Shown: positions 22,352-43,636 of the stretch, piece after piece | Position numbering within the stretch: position 1 is the stretch's first letter | Layout of the letters: each line of letters opens with the position of its first letter | DNA from: Hormiphora californensis | Taxonomy: Eukaryota; Ctenophora; Tentaculata; Cydippida; Pleurobrachiidae | Direction of reading: 5' to 3' | Assembly: GCA_020137815.1 (NCBI GenBank) | Contig: CM035356.1 | Coordinates: 4,591,975-4,655,974, forward strand | Length of the DNA stretch: 64,000 bases | Notes under the pieces: model-generated | Told to the model about the DNA's origin: nothing | What the model saw: the letters and a program-made list of their open reading frames with translations, nothing else | Database searches by the model: none | Program-made: the position numbers and the translations under genes

Positions 22352-25300
22352 TTATCGAGGCTCGGTTCTTCTTCTAATTCTGACCCATCGTCTTCCATCT
22401 AACTCTGGTTCTGGCCCCCCTGATTCGCCTTTTGACACGTCTGATTCTGATTCTGATTCTGACCCATTTGATTCTGAGCCATTTGATTCTGACTCATCTG
22501 ATTCTGATGCGTCTGAAGATCCAGTATCCATTCTCTCATCGTGCTCCTTCATCAAAGTGGTTGCTGACCGGTCAGTCCGATGCACCACAAGTCTCTTAAC
22601 AGTGTGGTCCGTGCTCTTCAGTACCCTTTGATAGTATGGACGTGATAACTTCGTCCTGTCGTGTGGTGTATGTCCTTTCAGCTGAAACAGAAAGTAGTGT
22701 GGACAAACAATAAGTATGTAAACTGTCTGACGAAATAAGAAAAAAACACCAGAAAGAAACATTAGAGTTAATATTATTTTCTAGATTAACTTTACCATGG
22801 CAAAGTTAATCTAGAAAATAATACGTATTCACTCACTTTATCATTGGAGTCATTCAGTTCTACGGCTGCCTGCCTCTTCCTTTTCCTCTTTTCCAATTCG
22901 GAAACCTGATCCTTATGTTCAGCAGTGATGTGAACATGGAGATCCTGTTTACTGTCTGCTAGATGTCCACAGTGCTCACAGGCAACCTTACCCGGGTTAC
23001 TTTTGGCTGCTTTGCAGATCCTAAGATGTGCTTTCAGGTTAGATCTGAGAGTCAGTGTCACATTGCATCCACGGCAGGTTGCACGGTGCAACCTGGAGTG
23101 CACCGCTTCTATGTGCCTTTTCAACTGAAATATAAGTTCATTATAACATGACGTATCAATGTGATTCAATTGATCTAAAATTTCAAGTGAAAACAACTCC
23201 CCATATTAGCATCTAGGGGTTAACACGTGTCTTGGTGAAAGCAGTGTAAGAACTCACGTTCCGAGTGGAGTTGGCTACGTAGTCACATTGGTCACAATCC
23301 GTTTTTGGCTGTATCCCCGTCTTGAACCATACCACACAGTCTCTCTTGTGTATGGACATCGCAGCATCGGAATGGAATATTTTCCTACAGTACTCTGTAA
23401 TTTGGGATGTTAGGAATATAAGGTTGGTGTTGTGGTGTTGTTTTGTGTGTGAGTAGTACTCTGTATAATATGGGAATTAAATGAAATATCGTATTGGTGA
23501 GTCATGTCCCCAACAGGAATGATTACCCCAAAGCAATATATTTAAAGCAAGTACGAACCGCAGGGGAACTCAGTGGTTATTCCGTGCATCCTCTTTAGAT
23601 GCCTCTCACTTTCCCGCTTCTTGGGTGTAGTGAACTCACAGTAACCACAGTCGTACATGATCCTGAAGGGACATAATATGAGGGTGAGAGGGTTACCACT
23701 GACCAGGGTGAGAGGGTTACCACTGACCAGACTTTATTTAGTGTAGTATCCTTGCTTTAACCCCTTTTGAGTCAACCGCGAGGTTTATCCGTTGCCTTCA
23801 GTAAATTCAACCCAATATAACCCCTCTAAAGGGAGGGGTAACTTCGCAACCCCAACCCTGAACTAAGGGGCCCAACTCACATCGCTCGTTTCGCAGGTGG
23901 CCGGCGTTTATTTAAAAAGCGTTTCGTAGATATCCGCTGATACTTCGGGTATTGATCCTCTCGTTCTACTTGTTTTTCTTGATTTTCTTTTACTCCTTGA
24001 TGTCCTTGATCTTCTTCTTCTCCCTCTTTTTCTCCCTCTTTTTCTTCTTCTCCCTCTTTTTCTCCTTCTTCCTCTTCCTCTTCTTCCTCTTCTTCTTCCT
24101 CTTCTTCTTCCTCTTCTTCCTCTTCTTGTTCCTCTTCCTCTTCTTCTTCTTCCACCTCTTCCTCCTCTTCGGAGCTAGAGTCAGGGCTATCCATAGAGCT
24201 CGGTTCTTGTTCACTAGCTGGTGCAGGTTCAGTACATACTTTTTGTATGTGTACCTTTAAGTTCCAAGAGTTGGAGAACAGTAGGTTGCACTGTGGGCAC
24301 GCTCTCTGGTATCTCTTGAGATGTAACCGCTTAATATGAATACTGACCTGAAATAGTTATTGATTATGTTGCTGCCCACTATAATTGTTGCTGGATTGGA
24401 TTATGGACTTTGTGGAAGCATCAAGGTGTTGACTGCTGGTTCAACTGGTCAAAGAACTTCTGAATCAAATAGGTTCACCACTATTCGAACACCCAATTAG
24501 AGATTCCATTAGCAGACATTAACTTACTAGGGTTGGTGAATCTGCGAAAAAAGGACAGCCGTCGTAAGGGCAATTAAATGATTTCTTCTTCGACCCACAA
24601 ACCCCAGCTGAGTGCTTTTGAAGGATATACTCGTTGTCAAATGACTCATTGCAACGTTCTAGATGTGATCATGAATTAATTATGGTCCTGTTGTTTTTTC
24701 GATTGGAACGGTAAAAATTTTCAAAATGGGCAAATGTTTACGTTTACTCAAATATGTTAGGAACAGTTGCAACTAGGTGCCAGTTAGTCTACACACAGTT
24801 TGGGAACGTCTGTTGAATATTTGCCAGTACTCCTTGTGTGTTTTACCTTGTGTTGTGTCTCTTGTTAGTGTGAAATTGCTATCGGGTTTCATAAACTATG
24901 AACATTTGTTAGCTTGTCACGTTATAGGTTTAAATCTCCTCCCCCTCACCCTCGGCTGCGCCTCGGGTTCGGGGTCGTGATTTAAACCAGTTTAATCGCC
25001 CTGCCGGGCGATTAAACTCCAGTTGGCTATCGCCAGCTCGCGCTGGCGACAGCCAACTTGATAACGCGCCAAGCTACAAACGTTCATAGTTCATATGCAC
25101 TTATCGCATATATGAGTGACTATCCAAGCCGTGTGGTTGCTTTGCAATTTTCTTCTGAAAATTTTTGGTCAAACGTCCAATCGAAAAAAAACATGACCTA
25201 ATGGCAAAGTGCTCTGTGCTGCAGGTGTAATAAACTAGTTTTACTACTACATTATTATTAATCCTGATTACAATAACACTGTCAATATTACAACTACAAG

Positions 25301-25420
25301 TTCATACTTACTACAAGAAAACAGTCCTCCAAATCCATGCGTTGCACTCTTATGACGTAGCAATTCCCTCTTCCTACAAAAAGCCATAGAGCATTGATCG
25401 CATTTAAAGTTCAGTCCCAT
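22352..25420 (-). CDS. C2H2 zinc-finger protein with a Glu-rich acidic tract
   Basis: Seven exons keep phase: 25312-25420, 24528-24658, 23881-24347, 23559-23662, 23258-23394, 22837-23124 and 22352-22681. They give 521 residues. Fingers visible in order: CDQCSMAFCRKRELLRHKSATH at the N-terminus, a CKRCNESFDNEY finger split by intron 1, CPYDGCPFF..., CPQCNLLFSNSW, then a stretch of Glu (about 45 residues) after SMDSPDSSSEEE. Four or five more fingers follow (CGYCEFTTPKK, CRKIFHSDAAM, CDQCDYVANST, CRGCNVTLTL, CEHCGHLADSK). The C-terminus is Ser/Glu-rich. It is probably a nuclear DNA-binding regulator; no orthologue is recognised. Several fingers span exon junctions, which supports the model. Confidence 0.85.
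22772..22823. repeat. Perfect 22-bp inverted repeat in the last zinc-finger-gene intron
   Basis: TATTATTTTCTAGATTAACT and the following TT are mirrored after a 9-base spacer (ACCATGGCA). The hairpin lies within 15 bases of the donor of exon 6 (minus strand, donor at 22836) and could hold that splice site near a strong stem. Confidence 0.8.
24684..25198. mobile_element. Foldback element with nested palindromes, copy 1
   Basis: Outer inverted arms are at 24684-24707 and 25176-25198 (GGTCCTGTTGTTTTTTCGATT against its complement). Within them lies a second palindromic block at 24891-25096 (separate entry). Bases 24753-25096 are shared with 39665-39999, so this is an interspersed repeat. It sits in intron 1 of the zinc-finger gene and has no coding capacity. 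Confidence 0.75.
24891..25096. repeat. Three-armed cloverleaf-like palindrome, copy 1
   Basis: An outer stem (24891-24925 with 25061-25096; ATAAACTATGAAC against GTTCATAGTTCAT) encloses three hairpins: GGTTTAAATC (24927) with GATTTAAACC (24979); GTTTAATCGCCC with GGGCGATTAAAC (24990-25017); and AGTTGGCT..CGCCAGC with GCTGGCG..AGCCAACT (25021-25058). The layout is an outer stem with three arms. Confidence 0.85.
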
Positions 25421-25429
25421 TCTCTACAA

Positions 25430-25560
25430 GGGGGAAGTTTTGAAAGTGGTGTGGCCAAATTGGTGGGACCAAATAACCTGGGTTAAAACAGGCATATAGG
25501 GGAAGTTTTGAAAGTGGTGGGGCCAATTTTTTTTGGTCACGTCATATATGAACATGATGA
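25430..25560. repeat. Short tandem duplication upstream of the zinc-finger gene
   Basis: GGGGAAGTTTTGAAAGTGGTG occurs near 25430 and 25499 with similar following sequence. No gene is seen between here and about 26340. Confidence 0.7.
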
Positions 25561-26339
25561 AATGTCTCGACATTTTTCGGTTTTTAGGCCAAAAAGTCGT
25601 CGACTTTAAAGTCGGATTTTTTGAAGTTGTCACCTTCAAATGACCGCGCATGTGAAATTTATCAATTTTGACGAGTACACCACACGTTAACAATTAACAT
25701 GTGATGTGACACAAGAAGGGGGTGACAACTTGAAAAAATCGCGCCCAAAAAACCTGAGGCTCAGGTTGTCATTCGCCATGGTCCGCTCCGTCACCATTTC
25801 CATCAGGGGACACCGCCGTTTGTTTAATTTATTATTGCCATTGTTAGTGTGTGTACCACTGGGCGCCGTTACGATCTGGGTGGTGGTGGTGGTGGTACAG
25901 ATATGTTATAGCGTGCCAAACTCTGCCCGTTAGGGCAGAACGACATTGCAACCTCGTCATAGCGTCTGTCATCGTGTTGTGGTCAGTTGATATCATTGCA
26001 TTCATATTGTCAGTCAGTCATTGTACTTGCAAGACACTTACGCAGCCCCCACGGTTAAAGGTCGGTTGCACTCTTCGCATCTCCGCCCCGTGAGGACATT
26101 GCAGTTATCTTGCGAATAAGCAAAAAGACAAGTTAGGGGGCACATTTTCAAGCTTGGGTGGCTGTGCAGGTAGGCCTGTTCGTTTGTTTGTTACGACGAC
26201 GGTCCGTCGAGTGGACACTTCTCAAGCTTGGGTCTGGGGTAGTCTGTCTATAGTAGCTCTAATTAAATTATTGATTGGTAAGGTTTACTCCGGAATCATT
26301 ATCAATGGTACACAATAGATGAACAGACAATACAGACAG

Positions 26340-26565
26340 ATGAACTTACAGCTTTTTGATGTATGATTGGTACCGTGATGTTGTTGATGATCAGATGAGA
26401 GGTGTACCATTTCCACTTCCAGTAGAGATCAAGATGAACAAAAATGATCAAATACAAATAAGAGGTGGGACAGATTGTAGCGTCCCTAGAATGTGTACGA
26501 TGTTCTATAGGACAAGACGGGTGGGACAGATAAGAGTTGTTACACGCGATAAGCGACTTTATTAG
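26340..26565 (+). CDS. Possible orphan exon
   Basis: After a possible acceptor (TTACAG at about 26350) a frame reads LMYDWYRDVVDDQMRGVPF and continues to a stop near 26563. The composition looks protein-like, with balanced charge and no repeats. No family is recognised and no partner exon was found, so it may be a chance frame. Confidence 0.2.
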
Positions 26566-26675
26566 TGCACCAAAACACAAGGATTGTCCCTGTACTGGCG
26601 TGTTTCACAAAGTCCTCTAAATTGGGAAGGGCCAGGGTGGGGGAGGTGGGTGGGGTGGAGGGGTGGGTGGTGGCT

Positions 26676-28607
26676 AGTACAAGAAAACGAGCAGGTATTG
26701 AGTGCGTTAGAGATCAGATATTAGAGGTACTGTGTTGAAAGATACAGGAAAGGAGCACTATTTGACAGAATGACTGAACCAGACTAGGCGATGCGGTTGT
26801 AAATTGATAGATTTAGGATTAAAGAGAGACTTAGACGGGTGTATGTCAGTGTAACAGAGCATTCAAAATGAAACAAATATGAAACTGCAAATGTATGAAC
26901 GATCTGGGTGTTTGGAGGCCTGTTTACAGGTGCGCGCTGCCAAAAAAGTTGATTCACTAAAATGGCTCTAACCGCCAAACCACTCAACCGTTTTGGCTGA
27001 TTCAAAGTTTATCTGGTAGCCGGTAGGGAGAAAAACGAGCAGGTATTGAGTGCGTTAGAGATCAGATATTAGAGGTACTGTGTTGAAAGATACAGGAAAG
27101 GAGCACTATTTGACAGAATGACTGAACCAGACTAGGCGATGCGGTTGTAAATTGATAGATTTAGGATTAAAGAGAGACTTAGACGGGTGTATGTCAGTGT
27201 AACAGAGCATTCAAAATGAAACAAATATGAAACTGCAAATGTATGAACGATCTGGGTGTTTGGAGGCCTGTTTACAGGTGCGCGCTGCCAAAAAAGTTGA
27301 TTCACTAAAATGGCTCTAACCGCCAAACCACTCAACCGTTTTGGCTGATTCAAAGTTTATCTGGTAGCCGGTAGGGAGAAAAACGAGCAGGTATTGAGTG
27401 CGTTAGAGATCAGATATTAGAGGTACTGTGTTGAAAGATACAGGAAAGGAGCACTATTTGACAGAATGACTGAACCAGACTAGGCGATGCGGTTGTAAAT
27501 TGATAGATTTAGGATTAAAGAGAGACTTAGACGGGTGTATGTCAGTGTAACAGAGCATTCAAAATGAAACAAATATGAAACTGCAAATGTATGAACGATC
27601 TGGGTGTTTGGAGGCCTGTTTACAGGTGCGCGCTGCCAAAAAAGTTGATTCACTAAAATGGCTCTAACCGCCAAACCACTCAACCGTTTTGGCTGATTCA
27701 AAGTTTATCTGGTAGCCGGTAGGGAGAAAAACGAGCAGGTATTGAGTGCGTTAGAGATCAGATATTAGAGGTACTGTGTTGAAAGATACAGGAAAGGAGC
27801 ACTATTTGACAGAATGACTGAACCAGACTAGGCGATGCGGTTGTAAATTGATAGATTTAGGATTAAAGAGAGACTTAGACGGGTGTATGTCAGTGTAACA
27901 GAGCATTCAAAATGAAACAAATATGAAACTGCAAATGTATGAACGATCTGGGTGTTTGGAGGCCTGTTTACAGGTGCGCGCTGCCAAAAAAGTTGATTCA
28001 CTAAAATGGCTCTAACCGCCAAACCACTCAACCGTTTTGGCTGATTCAAAGTTTATCTGGTAGCCGGTAGGGAGAAAAACGAGCAGGTATTGAGTGCGTT
28101 AGAGATAATCAGATTTAGAAGGTACTGTGTTGAAAGATACAGGAAAGGAGCACTATTTGACAGAATGACTGAACCAGACTAGGCGATGCGGTTGTAAATT
28201 GATAGATTTAGGATTAAAGAGAGACTTAGACGGGTGTATGTCAGTGTAACAGAGCATTCAAAATGAAACAAATATGAAACTGCAAATGTATGAACGATCT
28301 GGGTGTTTGGAGGCCTGTTACAGGTGCGCGCTGCCAAAAAAGTTGATTCACTAAAATGCTCTAACCGCCAACCACTCAACCGTTTTGGCTGATTCAAAGT
28401 TTATCTGGTAGCCGGTAGGGAGAAAAACGAGCAGGTATTGAGTGCGTTAGAGATCAGATATTAGAGGTACTGTGTTGAAAGATACAGGAAAGGAGCACTA
28501 TTTGACAGAATGACTGAACCAGACTAGGCGATGCGGTTGTAAATTGATAGATTTAGGATTAAAGAGAGACTTAGACGGGTGTATGTCAGTGTAACAGAGC
28601 ATTCAAA
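26676..28607. repeat. 348-bp satellite, about 5.5 copies
   Basis: Units starting AAAACGAGCAGGTATTGAG recur every 348 bp (26676, 27024, 27372, 27720, about 28070, about 28424). The first four are essentially identical; the fifth has several small indels. A diverged inverted fragment is at 61502-61620, so the unit derives from a dispersed element. The identical 73-residue minus frames are repeat translations. Confidence 0.95.
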
Positions 28608-28670
28608 CTTTTCAACACTACTTTAAACAAATTAATTTGAGGCTTGGCCTCTAGGTCCCGATGAATTAGC

Positions 28671-28946
28671 ATGAGTTTGAGGAACGGTACCCGGGACGCT
28701 GTCCATGACCTTACCAGAACGTTGGAGGCGCTAGGAAACTCCACGACGGAAACAGTTGAAGTATCCCGTGAGGCATTGGAGGAGCTGATAAACTCCTTCT
28801 CCAGGCTTGATGAATCTGTGAGTAACCACCCCCCTGCCCCCCTCTGGTCATCAGTTGAACTTCCCAAATCGGCTGATATTGCTGGCGTTGCCCTTCACAT
28901 GGCATCTATTATCCCCCTGATGCGGCCGACCACTTCCAACTCTTGA
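28671..28946 (+). pseudogene. N-terminal piece of a broken ORF upstream of the AlkB-like domain
   Basis: This frame (start MSLRNGTRDAVHDLTRTLEAL) is helical and polar with no recognised domain. After about HMASI the coding look moves to another frame (DAADHFQLLRKLL, about 28928-28965), then to a third that runs into the AlkB-like domain. These shifts suggest one disrupted gene. Consensus errors are possible, although homopolymers are short here. Confidence 0.45.
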
Positions 28947-28949
28947 GGA

Positions 28950-29714
28950 AACTTTTGCTCGCGGAAGGTCCAGTCGTTTCAGCTGGTATAGTGAGACGGG
29001 GGTCAACTATGGTTGGAATGATGTACACCTTGTGGCTAAATCTGTACCTGGGGAGATCATGTCCATCATGAACAGGGTGAACCAGTTAACTGGACTCGCC
29101 TTCAACGGTTGCCTTGTCATCCGGTATTTGGGGGTACCGGGCCACCCTGACGGTCTTGGGCTGCACCAAGACACCGAAAAGATGAATGTGCCAGGCCATC
29201 CGGTCGTGTCGGTTTCTGTAGGTGCCCCACGTACCCTACAGTTCCGAAAGGGGAATAACTGGTCCAGCGAACTTGCTGGTTCAGTAGTTATGCAGAGTGG
29301 TGACTCACTGCTGTTTAAACCCGATCAGAAGGGGCTGTTCCATGGGGTTGTTCACGCAGAAGGGAGACGCTATGTTCTATCATTCAGGAAGGTCATTGAC
29401 CCATCGACATCATCAGATCAGACTGGAAGAGTTGAGAGGCCACCGGTAACTTTCCAGGGGACCACAACCCCCATTGTATTCGATGGAAATGTCTCGCCCC
29501 GCTCGAGCCTCCTCAGAGCGGTCAGAGCTACCAGGGGAAACCTTGTCTCACGGTTTTCTGCCAGGCCCACAGCAGCATCGACCTCCTTGCCGGTCTCTGT
29601 TTCTTCTTCTTCATCCGCTGCAGAGAATCACAACACCTCCCTTGCACAACCATCCTCCTCCACTCCTCGGCCTGATGCTCCTCCCCGCTCTTCGACTACT
29701 CTTTGGCCTCCTAC
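28950..29714 (+). CDS. AlkB-like 2-oxoglutarate/Fe(II) dioxygenase domain, interrupted by a gap
   Basis: The open frame shows an AlkB fold order: WYSETGVNYGW, then CLVIRYLG, the iron-binding GLHQDTE (His-x-Asp), VVSVSVGAPRTLQFRKG, GDSLLFKP, FHGVVHAEG with the second iron His, and RRYVLSFRKV with the 2-oxoglutarate Arg. Such enzymes demethylate DNA or RNA, and AlkB domains are also carried by some viruses and retroelements. A Ser/Pro-rich tail runs into 100 unknown bases at 29715. No ATG is in frame close to the start of the domain, and frameshifts lie upstream, so it is either a decayed mobile-element gene or poorly assembled. Confidence 0.7.
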
Positions 29715-29814
29715 NNNNNNNNNNNNNNNNNNNNNNNNNNNNNNNNNNNNNNNNNNNNNNNNNNNNNNNNNNNNNNNNNNNNNNNNNNNNNNNNNNNNNN
29801 NNNNNNNNNNNNNN
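29715..29814. other. Assembly gap
   Basis: One hundred N bases, a conventional gap of unknown true length. From 29815 to about 30120 no feature is seen. Confidence 1.
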
Positions 29815-30129
29815 CACGTGCTCGTGATCTCCACAAGATGAACAATTCAAGTATACCGTCATGAGACGTGTATAACAAACGTACCCATAATATTACTAAA
29901 TTTAAATACATGAGCACACTTCCTCTCAGTAAACTATCTTGAGCATTATAAGCACACTACTGAGTCACAGCACTAACTTTAACAGTCAATACCCAATCAG
30001 TCGTATATAGTCATCATATCTCAACACCCACTCTGCACTCAATCATCATAAGATTAGGACACATTAACACTACCTTGCATCAACACTGCATTATCAGTGC
30101 ATGCGTACCACCCTAGACCACCCAGTACC

Positions 30130-30789
30130 TACCTCAGTAGTATTGAACATCTCCCCCCGCCTCTCTCAGCCACCCAGTACCTACCTCAGTAGTATTACTA
30201 GTATTGAATATCTCCCCCCGCCCCTCTCAGCCACCCAGTACCTACCTCAGTAGTATTACTAGTATTGAATATCTCCCCCCGCCCCTCTCAGCCACCCAGT
30301 ACCTACCTCAGTAGTATTGAACATCTCCCCCCGCCTCTCTCAGCCACCCAGTACCTACCTCAGTAGTATTACTAGTATTGAATATCTCCCCCCGCCCCTC
30401 TCAGCCACCCAGTACCTACTCAGTAGTATTGAATATCTCCCCCGCCCTCTTCAGCCACCCAGTACCTACCCAGTAGTATTACTAGTATTGAATATCTCCC
30501 CCCGCCCCTCTCAGCCACCCAGTACCTACCTCAGTAGTATTGAACATGCCCATTCCACACCCACCACGTCCACCCAGTACCTACCTCAGTAGTATTGAAC
30601 ATGCCCATTCCACACCCACCACGTCCACCCAGTACCTACCTCAGTAGTGTTGAACATGCCCATTCCACACCCACCACGTCCACCCAGTACCTACCTCAGT
30701 AGTGTTGAACATGCCCATTCACACCCACCACGTCCACCCAGTACCTACCTCAGTAGTGTTGAACATGCCCATTCCGCACCCGCCACGTC

Positions 30790-30790
<1 letters not shown>
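30130..30790. repeat. Minisatellite built on an isocitrate dehydrogenase exon end and donor
   Basis: About eleven units of about 50-67 bp. On the minus strand the units nearest the gene read GGAATGGGCATGTTCAACAC then TACTGAG|GTAGGTACTG, where GGA ATG GGC ATG TTC AAC ACT ACT GAG encodes GMGMFNTTE, the conserved IDH block. Units further away (30130-30540) have the exon part replaced by a diverged form, while CTGAG|GTAGGTACTGGGTGG is kept. Confidence 0.85.
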
Positions 30791-42398
<11,608 letters not shown>

Positions 42399-42429
42399 GA
42401 TGGAGTACACAGGAACACTACAATAGGGG

Positions 42430-42570
42430 GTTACACAGTGGTTACACATTGGTTATACATTGGTTACAATTGGTTACACAGTGGTTACACATTGGTTACC
42501 ATTGGTTACACAGTGGTTACCATTGGTTACACATTGGTTACCATTGGTTACACATTGGTTACCAATGGAA
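42430..42570. repeat. GGTTAC(A/C)ATT-type tandem repeat
   Basis: Roughly ten to twelve units of GGTTACACATT or GGTTACCATT just upstream of the IDH start on the minus strand. Confidence 0.85.
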
Positions 42571-42579
42571 GTTTCATGT

Positions 42580-43256
42580 GGTGGGTATTGGGCAAGACAC
42601 AAGCCATACAACATCCAAATGAAGGTACAAGAAAAGATAAATGAAGGGAGATTTGAGAAGGGACTTCTAGAAGCAGCAAGAACAAAAGGGAACTGATGGA
42701 TAGAAGGAGGGCTAATGAAATTGATCGTTGAGATAGTTATAATGAAAGAGGAGACACGATATGCGATATAGGAAGAGAAAGCGAAAGAGAGAGATAGGGA
42801 AATAAAGCGGAAGAGAGATGAGAAAAAGAAAGTTCGTGCAAAACATATTGGAGGGGTTCCGGGTTGGAATAAAAAACACAGGGCATTATTATGCAAGGTA
42901 CAAAACAAACAAATAAGAGGGGGTTACTATTGGTTACCATTGGTTACCAATAGTAACTCAAAACAGATTGGAGGGGTTCCGGGTTGTAAGAAAAACACGG
43001 GGAAATATTATGCAAGGTACAAAACAAACAAAATATAACAACATTCACTTCAGTCTGATATAATGCACTAAATTGTCAGTTCCAAGGTGTCAAACATACA
43101 TATTTCAAGAACATTATCAAAAATAGAAACATGTCGATAAGGGATCAGATTAGATGTTGCCTCCTAGATCGGATTATTTGTTACCCAACTAGCTCATAAC
43201 ATTGCACAGGTTACAAACACGTGGTTTAAAATTTGCTAAACAGTCTACAGGTTAAG
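42580..43256. other. IDH-GRK2 intergenic region
   Basis: No gene is seen. A stretch of about 73 bp (GGAGGGGTTCCGGGTTG... to ACAAAACAAACAAA) is present at 42839-42912 and again at 42958-43030. Confidence 0.6.
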
Positions 43257-43364
43257 AACCGACCGAATCAGGAAATACTGGTCCCTGATTGGCTGATAAA
43301 CAGTCATGTGACCTAAATAACGAGTTCTAATTGGTTGTCTACTTGTTTCGGTCGGTTCCTGCCC
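43257..43364. mobile_element. Short palindromic MITE
   Basis: Inverted ends GAACCGACCGAA and TTCGGTCGGTTC(CTG) enclose a core with TGATTGGCTGAT and CATGTGACCTAAATAACG. The ends resemble those of the hAT-like element at 61.8 kb (CAGGAAACGACCGAA). Copies are at 13.8 and 49.7 kb. Confidence 0.75.
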
Positions 43365-43636
43365 GGTAGTAGCGTGATAAAGGTAAACGTGTATCAGTAT
43401 TAGGTCATCATTCACACATAAACACATGCACACCAAAATATAAACAAGGTTTAGGACATACATCAAAAACTCAACACTAATTGCATAGTTAGACTGTGTT
43501 TCGCACGCGGCACGCGCCGCCCGCGAAACACAAATGTAAAGGAGGGTTAGAACATAACAAAACACTAACTAGTCTGTCATTTATCAGTAAAACACATTCT
43601 TCATCCCAAAATACAGGGTACCCAATTTTCCAACTC

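Noticed and set aside
24000-24260. Phe/Leu-rich plus-strand membrane-like frame
   Set aside because: It is antisense to the Glu-rich tract of the zinc-finger gene.
26784-28397. Five identical 73-residue minus frames as a gene family
   Set aside because: They are one frame repeated by the 348-bp satellite, with no recognised domain.
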